A DNA stretch of 64,000 nucleotides from Hericium rajendrae (taxonomy: Eukaryota; Basidiomycota; Agaricomycetes; Russulales; Hericiaceae): NCBI GenBank assembly GCA_033439255.1, contig CM065890.1:1984001-2048000 (forward strand). Direction: 5' to 3'. The notes under the pieces were generated by a model that worked only from the letters and a program-made list of their open reading frames with translations, did not search any database and had not been told where the DNA came from. Position 1 is the first letter of the stretch, and the number at the start of each line of letters is the position of its first letter. A program made the translations under genes and the position numbers. Shown piece after piece: positions 44,507 through 54,547 of the stretch.

Positions 44507-47451
44507 CTACGCGGGCACAAACGCCTGCACAAACTCCATCTCCTGGCCCTGCACTTGCATAAACCCGACCGTGGGCGACTGCAGCGCATCGAGGCGCCAC
44601 TCCTCGCGCAGCTTCTGGTACACCGCGCGGAACGTCGACACCGCGCCCTTCTCGTGCACGAGCAGCATCGTGCAGCTGTACGGGCTGCTCCCGCCGCCGC
44701 CGCGCCGCGGCATCATCCCCGGCGGCGGCACGCCGACCTCGATGCGGAAGCGCGCGTGTTTGAGCACGAGCGCGCCCGTCATCGGGTCGTACCCGTCGTC
44801 GACGCGGCAGCGCAGCATGCCGTCCTCGAGGTGCACGCCCACGCCGAACTGCGCGAGGAGGCGCCCGGCCTCCGCGCGCGTCGCGCCGGCGCCGTCGAGC
44901 GAGTGCAGCGCGAACGTCTGTGTCTTCCAGTTGAAAAGGTTCGAGAACCAGCCCTTGAACTCGCCGACGGCGGGGGAGCCGAGCAGCGAGGATGTGGGCG
45001 AGGAAAGGCTGGGTGAGCCGATGGGCGGCTGGCGGCGCGGGCTGAGGTCGAGCGGGGGCGCTGCATGCAAAGTCACGTCAGCTACAGCGTTGTCAAGAAG
45101 TCGAAGCCGAACTTACGCTTGCTCCTGCGGTCCTTCTTCGACGGAACCCGATGCAGGTGCTCTGCTCCAAACGCCAGGTTGCCCATCTCCTTGCCGAGGG
45201 CGTGGCCGTGTACATGTCCGTGCCCAAACCCGCCCTTGTTGAAGCCGAGCGGCGCGACAGACGACGTCTCTTCGCCCTCAAACGGCCGTCTGCCCGCCAT
45301 GTCCATGTCCACGTTCTCCTTGTCCCCGGCGCTGCCGCCATGCACACCTCCATTCGCATGAGCATTCGCGCTCGGGCCGCGTCCTTCCTCCTCCGCGGGA
45401 CGGAACACGCCCTGGCCCTGTTCCTGCCCCCACCCGCCAAACGCATGCGGATGCGGTCCAGCGTACGGCGATCCGACGGGTGGCACGCCCTGCTGCTGCT
45501 GCTGCTGCTGGCCCTGCGCCTGCGAGCGCGCAAATGCAGCGTTGAGCACATTCATGCGCCCCGCAATATCGTCGATCGTGCGCTGGAAGCTCGGATTTCC
45601 GATACGGGGCGCGCTGATCGGCGGGAGCATCGGCCCCGGCGCATGGACCGGCGTCGGCGCATGAATCGGGATCGGCGCAACGGGCGACATCGGGGTCATG
45701 GGTATGTACGACGAGCGCTGCTGGCTTGGGAACATATGCGCGGACGTGAACACCGGTGATTGGGGTGATTGCAGGGGGTTCGGCAGCGGACGGGAACCGT
45801 GCTGCGTGTTGAGCGTGATGGCACTAGTGACGTGCCGCTCGGCGTAGGACTCGATGGGCGAGGGCACGGGGCCGAACGAAGAACGGGCGGGAGACTGGAC
45901 CGAATGTGCGCTGATCGCAGACCCGCCCGCGTGCTGGTGGACGGCTGACGGTGTCGAGATTGGGCGGCGACGATGTTCCCGCGGACCGGCGGGAGACGGT
46001 GGGCGCGAGCGGCGGCTGGGAGACCCGGGGCCGGGGGAAGTTGGTGACTGAACATGCAGGGTGGAGGCGCGATTCACAGGCGAGTGGAACACGCGGCTCG
46101 TGTTGAGAGTCGTCTCAAGCGAGAGTGGGCGTGGCTTCTTGGAAAGCGGGGCCATGTACAGCTTCGTGATGGCCTTCTCGCCGGGTCCGACACTCTCATC
46201 CATGAGAATGCCGTTCGACTCGAACGTGTATTCGCGGTGCTTCTGCAGGAGGAAGTAGAATGCCTTTGCGAGTGTGCCTTCGCCTGCGGCGCTGAGGAGC
46301 TCGAGTTTCACCTTCTCGTTATCGCCATGTCGGCCCCAGATAACGCAAAGAGACTCCAGGACATCGGGATCAATATGCGCTTCAGAGCGCAGAGGGCGGG
46401 CCAACTCCGTGACAGATGGCGCGGGAACATAAACAATCCCTGGGGTGGCATTTTGCATCCATGGATGGCAAAGGATTTCTTGGATCTAGAAAACATGCGT
46501 TAGCCGTCGGACAGCAAAGGCAAGACGAACAATATTTACGGTGATCCGCCGACCAACGTCCACGACGAGCATGCGCATCAGGAGATCTTTAGCCTGTGGA
46601 TCGACCCAGATCGGGATGTCGTACTTGCCGGCCTTGACCTTCCCAAGAAGCGTCCTGACGTTCTTGTCGTCAAAGGGCAGGCGGCCGGTGAGAAGGGCGA
46701 AGAGAATAACACCGCAGCTCCATATGTCCGTAGCTGTGCCTTCATACTTGTGCCCATTGACGATCTCCGGGCTAGCGTAATGCGGACTGCCGCAGCTGGT
46801 CTCGAGCTGCAAACTCGGCGGGGCGAAGGCGGCCATGCCCCAGTCCGCGATCTTGATCAACGGCGGATTCAGTGAGTGTATGAGAATATTCTCCGGCTTG
46901 AGATCCCGATGGATGATGGAGAACGCGTGAGCATAACCAAGTCCGTAGATGATCTGCTTAAAATAGGCCAAAGCTTCTAGCGCAGGGAGTTTGCCCCGGT
47001 TGACGAGAAAATCAAACAATTCCCCGCCTTCCACGTACTCGAGGATGAGGTAGAGTTCGTTTTCGCCCTCGTAGACATCGTATATGCGCATGATGTTGGG
47101 GTGGTTCATGAGTTTCATCATGATGATCTCCCTGTCGATACCGAGGCGCTGCTTGTCTGACTTGGCCTGGCGGCTCTTGAGAGATGTGCGAGAGCTGAAG
47201 ACGAGCTCGAGCGGGAGGATCTTGACTGCGGCGAGCTGGCCCGTCCGGCGGTGCTTGGCGATCTTGACGTGCCCGCTGGCGCCTTTGCCGACGCACTCGC
47301 CTATAACCCAGGGACCAACGTATTTAGCATCCTCCGGATAGTCGAATGCGCCGTGGCCAGCGGCGGCCTTCTCCTTCTGCCAGCGGGTGCCGTAAGTGGT
47401 CGCGTACTTGACTGGGGGCGCGCGGGGCGGGCTGTCTGTGATGGAAGGCAT
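44507..47451 (-). CDS. Nim1/Cdr2/Gin4-family protein kinase
   Basis: Ser/Thr kinase of the SNF1-related Nim1/Cdr2/Gin4/Hsl1 group, which links cell size or septins to mitotic entry by restraining Wee1. The kinase domain runs from about residue 48: WVIGECVGKGASGHVKIAKH (Gly loop), AAVKILPLELVF (Lys), HRDLKPENILIHS (catalytic loop), IKIADWGMAAF (DWG in place of the usual DFG), TSCGSPHYASPEIVNGHKYE (activation segment and APE-like site) and DIWSCGVILFALLTGRLPF. After an intron IQEILCHPWMQ ends the domain. About 500 residues of disordered linker with QQQQQQ follow. The last exon has a folded C-terminus (GEFKGWFSNLFNWKTQTFAL and FGVGVHLEDGMLRC) reminiscent of a KA1 membrane-binding domain. Two introns, all motifs kept. 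Confidence 0.88.
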
Positions 47452-47755
47452 GGTGTTGTAGAATGAACGAAAAAATAGGATGGCGTAGAATAAGTAGTGT
47501 GCAGTCGTCTAGGGTATATGTATCGTATAGGGGCGGCGGGCGGTGGAGAGAGCCTGCTCGCGGTGGGCAACGCAAGCCGCAGATCGTAGAAACAAGAAAC
47601 ATCGCGAAAACACACGCCAAATACCGGGCACCACGTGACCGCGTCCGGAGGCGCCGCGATCCAGATCTGCTGTCCGCCGCCGTTCTTCTGCTGCGTCCGT
47701 CTGCAGCAGGATAATAAACGAGAAATAAGGATTCCAGATGGTGAAAAACACGGCA

Positions 47756-49443
47756 GTTCCCTTTCTCTCGAAAGGGTTGTGTGGGGCACTTTTTGAACGC
47801 CGTCACGTGCGAAGCAGATTTTTTCCCACAGGCCGAAATCAAACATGTTAGCATGCAGCCAGTATGTACTGTTCGTTCAGATGTCGCTCACGGTCCTGGT
47901 CCGCAGGTATTTTCAGTGGGATGTGTCTTGTGAAAGCCACAATGAGGACTGAATGTTGATAGTAGCTAGTGAATCATATAGCTTTTCCAAAAAAAAAAAA
48001 GGACTGAATGTTGATGCAGTAACAATGATCATAAATCATGACACCAACACATCTCGAACTATATGGCATCTCCATCTACTTGTTATCACCTCATGCGGAA
48101 AATATGGGTGCTCAGAAAATTTCGAAAGTTCATGATTATTCATTTCCATTGTCTACAATATCGTACGATTGTATGGTAAGATACGTGCGCTACAATCCTT
48201 ATTTCTGCATGCGTGCATGCGTTGGGCAGGTGTGCTGTGGGCCATGGGCGGACTTGGATGCCACAAGCGGGCGGGCGGGCGTGTTGTATGCACGTGCATG
48301 CTCCGAGGAGTACATGCTGGGACGGGAGTGGGCGTCCATGTGTGAGGGCAATATGGGTGCAGATGCGCTGGCAGCAGACGCGCTGGCAGCCGACACGCTG
48401 TGGGCGGACTCGCAGGCGGGCGCGCATGCCTACATACTGCGGGAGGACGCGTAGGCGCGGGCACGCGGTAGGCACGTATACAGCGCGGATGCTGCATGCT
48501 GTTGACATTGGCGGCGGGCGTACATACTGCGGGGCGGGCATGCTGCGGGCGCAGGAGTGGGCGCGCGCACGGGTGATATAGCAGGGTGCGCGGGAGGGTG
48601 AGAGGCTACAGGTGATGCGTTACTGCGGCAGCTCGGCGAGCATTGGGGTGTCGACAGCAGGCACAAGCTGTGAGGGATACCGAAGGCGTGGCAAGGCCGC
48701 TCCCCATCATCTCTGACTGTGGTGTGCGCTGGCCAACGATACGCGAAGGGGGGCCGTTGGAGAATATCGTGCTGGTCTCCTGCATGCGCTCTCACAGCCA
48801 TCTCGTTTACAACGCTCTCGTGTTGTGCTTCCTTCTCATCATCATCGCGTTCACAGATATATCTGGAATAGACGGCACTCACCTTGGCCGCCTGTCACAT
48901 CAACACCTCTCTGCCGTGTCCACAGCCCAAATTAGCAGGTAACTGAAGCGAAAATCCGCATCGAGGCCTGGGACGAAGAGATACGTGAAAGCAATAAGTT
49001 GGACAAGGTGGGGTGTAAATGGGGGGTGAGAGAAGGTGAGACGGACGACATGCGCAATACTTACATTAAAAACCGTAAGAACAGTTCTTTACACATTGAA
49101 ATCTTGAAGTCTCATGTCGAGTGCTTGACGAGCCGTCGGCAGCATATCTAAATTGAGACTGGACCAAAATCGTACGGACTTACCGCATCGTATTCTATAA
49201 AAAAGGGCCTGAACTCACGGCAGCTTTTAAAGAGAGCCCGTTTGCGCTCTTTTTGTGCTCTTGGGCACTTCTGTTCAGTTCGGTGGGGCCGAGTACAAGA
49301 TGACCGTAACGAAATGGCATGGGGAGAGAGTGTCCATAAGATAAAGAACATATTATCAGTGAGGCAGATCACATGTAATGATCAAGTCGATTCAAGGGTT
49401 TCATGAGCGAGAGAAAGGGAATTGGTGCTTGCACCGCTACGAT
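47756..49443 (+). repeat. Dispersed 1.5-kb repeat, copy B
   Basis: Second copy of the element at 16405-17871, same orientation, 1688 bp, starting about 300 bp upstream of the kinase start codon. It shares the left border GTTCCCTTTCTCTCGAAAGG, the inverse CGAGAGAAAGGGAA at 49408-49421 and the right border ending CGCTACGAT. It is longer than copy A partly because of a 55-bp insertion with duplication at 47961-48015 and an expansion of a 15-bp unit near 48356-48400. No transposase-like frame is seen. Family name is not known to me. Confidence 0.75.
47946..48015 (+). mobile_element. Micro-retroinsertion with 15-bp target duplication
   Basis: The 15 bases GGACTGAATGTTGAT stand at 47946-47960 and again at 48001-48015. 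Between them are 28 unique bases followed by twelve A. Copy A of the surrounding repeat has a single, uninterrupted version of the site (near 16595-16613). A poly(A) tail plus a target-site duplication of this length is the mark of LINE-type target-primed reverse transcription. The source transcript of the 28 bases was not found in the window. Confidence 0.75.
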
Positions 49444-49632
49444 AGAAGCAGATGAGATGGTGCGGGGGTTGTGTCATGTGATGTTTGTGGTATTAGGCTG
49501 TGAGAAAAGATGGGCCGGAATGACCGCAGCGCGCATCTCCACGACTGGCACCGTGCTTTCCTCTCGACGGCCACCAGCTGGGATTCAGTTCACACTCCCA
49601 TGCATCCGCACCGCTCCCACTCATCCTTGAGC

Positions 49633-51135
49633 ATGCTCAGGATACCCTTGTTTCTCGTTCCATATTCCCTTTTACCTTCTTTTGCTAATGCCTATACCTG
49701 GCAGTGGACAACGGCCCCACAGCAGTGTAAAAATGTCTCTCTTTCGATCCAAGGCTCTGACGGCCAAGGCCCTTACAGCCTTATGCTCATCCCTTCCGGC
49801 CCATCTCCACTTCCAAACAACATCGAGGCTCGTTCTATAGAGACTATTTCTTTTCCTGATGGGAACACGACTCTGAACTTCAAGCTCAGTTACCCTGCGA
49901 ATTCCCAGTTCGTCGCAGTGGTACGTCTCATCGGTGTCTATCGCATCGACGTCGCTGAGTCATTCGCTCTATGGTTTGCAGATCAGCGATCACCAGAAAT
50001 TTGGCACTGGAGGCACAAGTCTGCCCCTCAGCGTCGGCAATTCGGACGATACGAGCTGCTTCAACTCGCAGGAGAGCGTAAAGGGACCCTGGACGTTTAG
50101 CATCGACCCCACCGGTGGCCTCACCCAATGCTCAGCCACTCGCCTCTGGTGGCAACAGACCTCTGTCAATGGGTATGATCCTATCATAGTTGTTATCGGA
50201 GCCAAAGTACGATGATAAATGATGCAATATTAGATCCGTTAACTTTGTCGGTGTCATCCCTGGTGGCGATTCCTTTTCGATCCCACAAGGACCGCTCTCG
50301 AAAGATTCACAGGGAACGGGCTTTAACTGGACCGTCAATGTCCGCGGCGGCACGAACATGTTCATCGTGGCCGGCGACGACCGCGGCCTGGGTGCAGGCG
50401 GCAGCGCTCCATTCACCATCGCATACGCCTCAAACGACGACAACTCGTGCATTCAGAACGACGCGCCATCCTCCACTCCCGGAGCTGCAGCAGGAGCGAC
50501 TCCTACTGCATCGACGCCTTCAGACGGCAGCAGTGGTGGCAGCCACACAGGCGCTATCGTCGGTGCGTAGACCGGATCTCATCCTGTCGAGAGCTATCAT
50601 TCATCCTTGGCATACAGGCGGCGTGATCGGCGGCCTCTGTTTCGCCGCTGTGCTAGCGGTCCTCCTGTTCTTTATCATACGGCGCAAGCGGCCTTCCAAT
50701 TCGACCAAAGAACGCCCCGTCGACCTCCTGCAAGATCATGATGACGACGGTCCGCCTTCGCAGGGCGAGCTCCCGCAGTACTACGAGCCCGAGCCTTTCC
50801 TCGTCCCGGACCCGACTATCGCGGCGACATCCGACGCGGGCTCGACGCATCACGGCGACGAGGAGATCGGCATGCCATCGTACGCGCGCTCGCGACGGCC
50901 GTCGAGCTTCGGCACGACGACGGACGGCTTATTGCGCCCTGGCACGCCCGGCGCGTCGAGCGTGAGCGGCACGTCGCGCAAAGGCCATCCCCCGCCGGTG
51001 ATGCGCCCTGTCAACTTCATCCAACACGATGACGCGGGTCCATCCGAGGGTGTCGGCGAGGATCTCGAGACGATCGAGCTGCCCCCGGCGTACACGAACA
51101 TCCGATCGGGCCCGCCCCCGCCTGCGGATGATTGA
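49633..51135 (+). CDS. Type I membrane protein with PPxY tail
   Basis: Signal peptide MLRIPLFLVPYSLLPSFANA, then a mature start YTWQWTTAPQQCKNVSLSIQ. The outer part of about 280 residues forms two beta-rich blocks with TISFPDGNTTLNFKLSYP, CFNSQESVKGPWTFSIDP and NWTVNVRGGTNMFIVAGDDR, with N-glycosylation sites (NVS, NTT, NWT). A Ser/Thr/Pro-rich stalk follows, then a helix VIGGLCFAAVLAVLLFFII and the stop-transfer RRKRPSN. The cytoplasmic tail of about 150 residues is disordered and contains LPQYYEPEPF and, near the end, IELPPAYTNI, a PPxY-type motif for WW domains such as Rsp5-type ubiquitin ligases. Three introns joined with good ends. Function unknown; a sensor or wall-linked protein is plausible. 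An upstream Met at 49600 would spoil the signal peptide. Confidence 0.8.
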
Positions 51136-52100
51136 GACGTTTCAGCCTACGACGATGTCCACAGAGTGGGCACGGATGCGCGCCATGCATGTGGCCCTGA
51201 TTTATCCGCTCCAGTGTGTTCTTTACTTGCCAGCAGCATCCACGAACGGTTCTATCTATCATGTAATATACCACCCGTCCACTACCATACCATCCGTATC
51301 GCTACACATGCACGCACTTCGCCTGTCCCGTTCCGATCCGCGCTTGATTTGTTGCTTATTTCTTATTCGTTTGTCTGCAGTGAGCACGTTACCGTTATCA
51401 TTAGTTTGCCTCCCGCACGTATACACAGACCGCCTGGATCGTGGATGTTACTTAGACGCTGCCTGGACTGAGGATCATCGCCGTCTCCATCGGACGAAAA
51501 CCGCTCCACCCACACCACCCCACTCTTCCTCCCTCGCAACGCCCAGATCCCGTCCCATCTCCGCTTCCTGTCCATTGGATACTTCGCTCGTTCTTCACTT
51601 TCTTTTCTGTTACATGCCTGGACGCATCGCACTTCACACGGACACTTCAGACTTTGTTACACCTTACAATAATGCATTGCAATGTTTATCATCCACCATC
51701 TACCAGACAGTTATGAACGTGGTATCATAAACAGGAACAGATTGGATTGCTCTAGACCGGCGATGTATTCTACGTACGGCGCCGCGTACATCGTGGCCGC
51801 TGGCCGGCCGGCTCCATGCATATGCCCCGTTATCCGGATTGGCACGTTGCGGCGAAGCCTGGCATGTGCCTCGCCAAGGCGCGCAGGGATTGGATGCATG
51901 AATGCAGTGTGACGTCGGTGCAGATGATAAGATGACGTGGGGTGGGTGCATGCGTTCAATGGCCTGGCCGTTTACTGCGGCCTTGTCGCCGAGTGGTGCA
52001 GAAACGGGAGGACCATGTGCAGGTTAAGCGTCGTATATACAAGGTGGTTAGTCGAGGAGGGCCAACGAGTCACTATGCTTCTGAAAGAAAGTCCTGCCTG
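51136..52100. other. Intergenic between convergent genes
   Basis: Holds the 3' regions of the membrane protein gene and the PPR-like gene. Open frames here lack motifs. Confidence 0.5.
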
Positions 52101-54302
52101 TCAATACTTGTCACAAGCTGAAGATGTACGCGAATAACGTACCGACCGCGCAGGCGGCTGTCGAGCCGCCTGATCGTCCGCTTCCCGAGGGCTGGCGGAC
52201 GACCGAGGCTGCACCTGTCCATCTTCGTCCTGCGGTATGGGCTTCTGCCTCTCCTCCGCAAACCGCAACCACTCAATCGCCGCATCCGTGAACGCGTTCG
52301 TCCCCTTGACATACTCTAAATCCAGAACGATCCTTTCCTCCACAGCGCGTGCCAACAATAGCGCGCGCCGGTCCACAAAGCCTCGCAGCACGCTCGTATA
52401 CGCCACCAGCCGCGTTATCGCGCCCTTGCCCTCCTCCTCCCCGACCATCTCGTCAATTTCGCCTAGCAGATCCATCGCCACGACCGCCGAGCCGCTCTTC
52501 GCGTGTGCACCCGCAAGGCTCACGAGCACATGCGCGCTCGTCTTGATGCCCAGCTTGCGCATGTCCGCGAGCACCGCGCCCGCGCGCTGCGGGTCCGCAC
52601 CGAATGCGCGCACGAACGGCATGAAGTGCGCGGCGTCGAACATCTCGACGGGCGCGACGACGGGCGCGGCCGCGGCAGGATCCGGCGCCGTGCGCGTGCC
52701 CGCGGGCTGCGCGGCCGCCTCCTGCACGCGCGCGAGCAGCTCGTCGTACAGCGCCTCCACGTCGCGCTTGTTCGCACAAAGCCTCACGAGCGCGTTCCAC
52801 ACCAGTGCGGCGTGGAACGCGGTCGGCCAGATCTTCTCCGGCATGTTGAACGTCGTGGTCCTGATGCGCGCGGGCAGGGGCGCGCGCAGCTGCATGTGCC
52901 GCGGGAAGTCGTTCCGCGTGGGAAGGTGCCGGCGCAGCGCGTGCCTCGGCACGCTGACGACGTGGAAGAGCTTCTCGAAGACGTAGAGGACGGCGGCGTG
53001 CTCGCCGCGGCGGTGATGGTGGAGCAGCTCGCCGAACGCGACGGCGGAGACCGCGGCGTGCGAGAGGCGGTATGCGCGCGAGCGCAGGAGCTGGATGGCG
53101 AGCCCGCCCCGCGCGTCCGTCTTGTATATGTCGAGGAAGTCGGCTAGGGGTTCTTGGTCCAGCGGGGTGCCGGAATTGAGGGAGGCCTTCAGTGACCGGA
53201 GGACGAGCGTAAGGTTCCTTTCTACCGGCTGGGATGGATCGACTGATGGAGAGACGGTCTCCGCAGGAGCGTCGCTTGCGCCCGTGAGGTTCGTCTTCGC
53301 GCATCCTAGCTCAAAACGCGAAAGCGCGCTGAGTTCAGCTGCTTCGGTTATGTGGCCATGGGCTTGTAACTCGCCAAGGAGATACATGTGCGTGTAGTTC
53401 GTGAGTGTGGTGCCGCGCTGTAAGGTCACCTTGAATAGCTCGAACGCGTCGAGAGGCCGAGCAGCCAGGCAATGGGTCCGCACGGCCAGACTCCACCACC
53501 GCTTTCTGGCATTCTGACGATACATCTTGAAGTACTGTCGTGGCATCGTCTCGTCAATGGATAGCTGTCCATATCGCGCCTCATGCTTGTGATCCGCCTT
53601 CACGAATTCCGTCACGAACATCCCAGCGAGGTCCGGTTCAGCGTAGCGCACGATATGAGGGACGACGAGCGGCCCGACGCGACGCGCATAACCCTTCTCT
53701 GCGGAGATGATGCCGAACGTGATCACGGTGGGCAGATCCACCTCGGGGCGAAAGAACAGGAGCTGCTCAATGGAATGGAAGCTGCCCGGGTGTGTGCGGG
53801 ACCGGAGGGGGATGAGGGACCACCAGTGCGCAAACTCGATCGCACGGTCAGGGTTGGGCTCGCGCCGCGCGAGGACGTTCCGCGCGGCGTGGTAGTATAG
53901 CGGAGATGGCGCGATCGGTGTGCCGGCGTCGACGAGCTCCTGGCGGATATGTTCGGCATCCTCCCAGGACCCTTCCTGGACGAGCCGCCGTAGAATGTCG
54001 CACGGCCGGTGCTGATTCCATCCTTTTGTCTGTATGGAAGCGGTATTGTCTTCGAGAACCTCGGGGACGGAAACGGACGTGTACTCGTCGGACCAGTCTT
54101 CAAAGAGATCACTGGAGGAGGGGGAAGGAATGTAGGGAATGTCATGAAGGGCCTTCATGGCAGGTGTCTCCTCTCTTCGCACCATGAACGAGGTGCTGAA
54201 GGCTTTAACTGACGACGGATTGAGGTGATGAGTTCGCCATGCTAGAGAAAATAGACGCGACGGCAAGGAACCTAGGGCTTGTGTCAACGTCAACGCCTGC
54301 AT
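52101..54302 (-). CDS. Mitochondrial PPR-like protein
   Basis: Single-exon frame of 733 residues. The N-terminus MQALTLTQALGSLPSRLFSL to HHLNPSSVKAFSTSFMVRRE has Arg, Ser and almost no acidic residues, as in mitochondrial presequences. The body is all-helical with degenerate helix-pair repeats, for example CDILRRLVQEGSWEDAEHIR with QELVDAGTPIAPSPLYYHAA, LAARPLDAFELFKVTLQRGT, and GADPQRAGAVLADMRKLGIK followed by TSAHVLVSLAGAHAKSGSAV. This resembles pentatricopeptide repeats that bind mitochondrial RNA. The repeat count and RNA target cannot be told by eye. The tail (QPPARSVRYSRTSSACDKY) may include an unspliced 3' intron. It is divergent from the SWI3/RSC8-type gene, 245 bp between starts. Confidence 0.75.
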   Translation of the reverse strand: MQALTLTQALGSLPSRLFSLAWRTHHLNPSSVKAFSTSFMVRREETPAMKALHDIPYIPSPSSSDLFEDWSDEYTSVSVPEVLEDNTASIQTKGWNQHRPCDILRRLVQEGSWEDAEHIRQELVDAGTPIAPSPLYYHAARNVLARREPNPDRAIEFAHWWSLIPLRSRTHPGSFHSIEQLLFFRPEVDLPTVITFGIISAEKGYARRVGPLVVPHIVRYAEPDLAGMFVTEFVKADHKHEARYGQLSIDETMPRQYFKMYRQNARKRWWSLAVRTHCLAARPLDAFELFKVTLQRGTTLTNYTHMYLLGELQAHGHITEAAELSALSRFELGCAKTNLTGASDAPAETVSPSVDPSQPVERNLTLVLRSLKASLNSGTPLDQEPLADFLDIYKTDARGGLAIQLLRSRAYRLSHAAVSAVAFGELLHHHRRGEHAAVLYVFEKLFHVVSVPRHALRRHLPTRNDFPRHMQLRAPLPARIRTTTFNMPEKIWPTAFHAALVWNALVRLCANKRDVEALYDELLARVQEAAAQPAGTRTAPDPAAAAPVVAPVEMFDAAHFMPFVRAFGADPQRAGAVLADMRKLGIKTSAHVLVSLAGAHAKSGSAVVAMDLLGEIDEMVGEEEGKGAITRLVAYTSVLRGFVDRRALLLARAVEERIVLDLEYVKGTNAFTDAAIEWLRFAEERQKPIPQDEDGQVQPRSSASPREADDQAARQPPARSVRYSRTSSACDKY

Positions 54303-54547
54303 CAGGCGTTGCTAGCGAGGGAGAGAAAGATGCGATAGATGTTATCGTCGGAAAGACAACATAGGGCTTTGAAAACACCTTCAACACCCCCGGTCGTCGT
54401 CGACGATGGTGACGGCGAAGGATGAGGGCGGGTGGCTGAATAACTGAGTGATCACGTGCATCGAAGTACTCGCGCTTGTTTCTCGTTCTGCGTTCGCTTC
54501 CTTCGTCCTCAACGCACCGTCTTGCAAGCCGAGTAGTACGGCTTACC

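Noticed and set aside
52453-53304. Minus-strand frame of 283 codons rich in Arg and Ala
   Set aside because: It is a shifted frame within the PPR-like gene and has no start context or motif.
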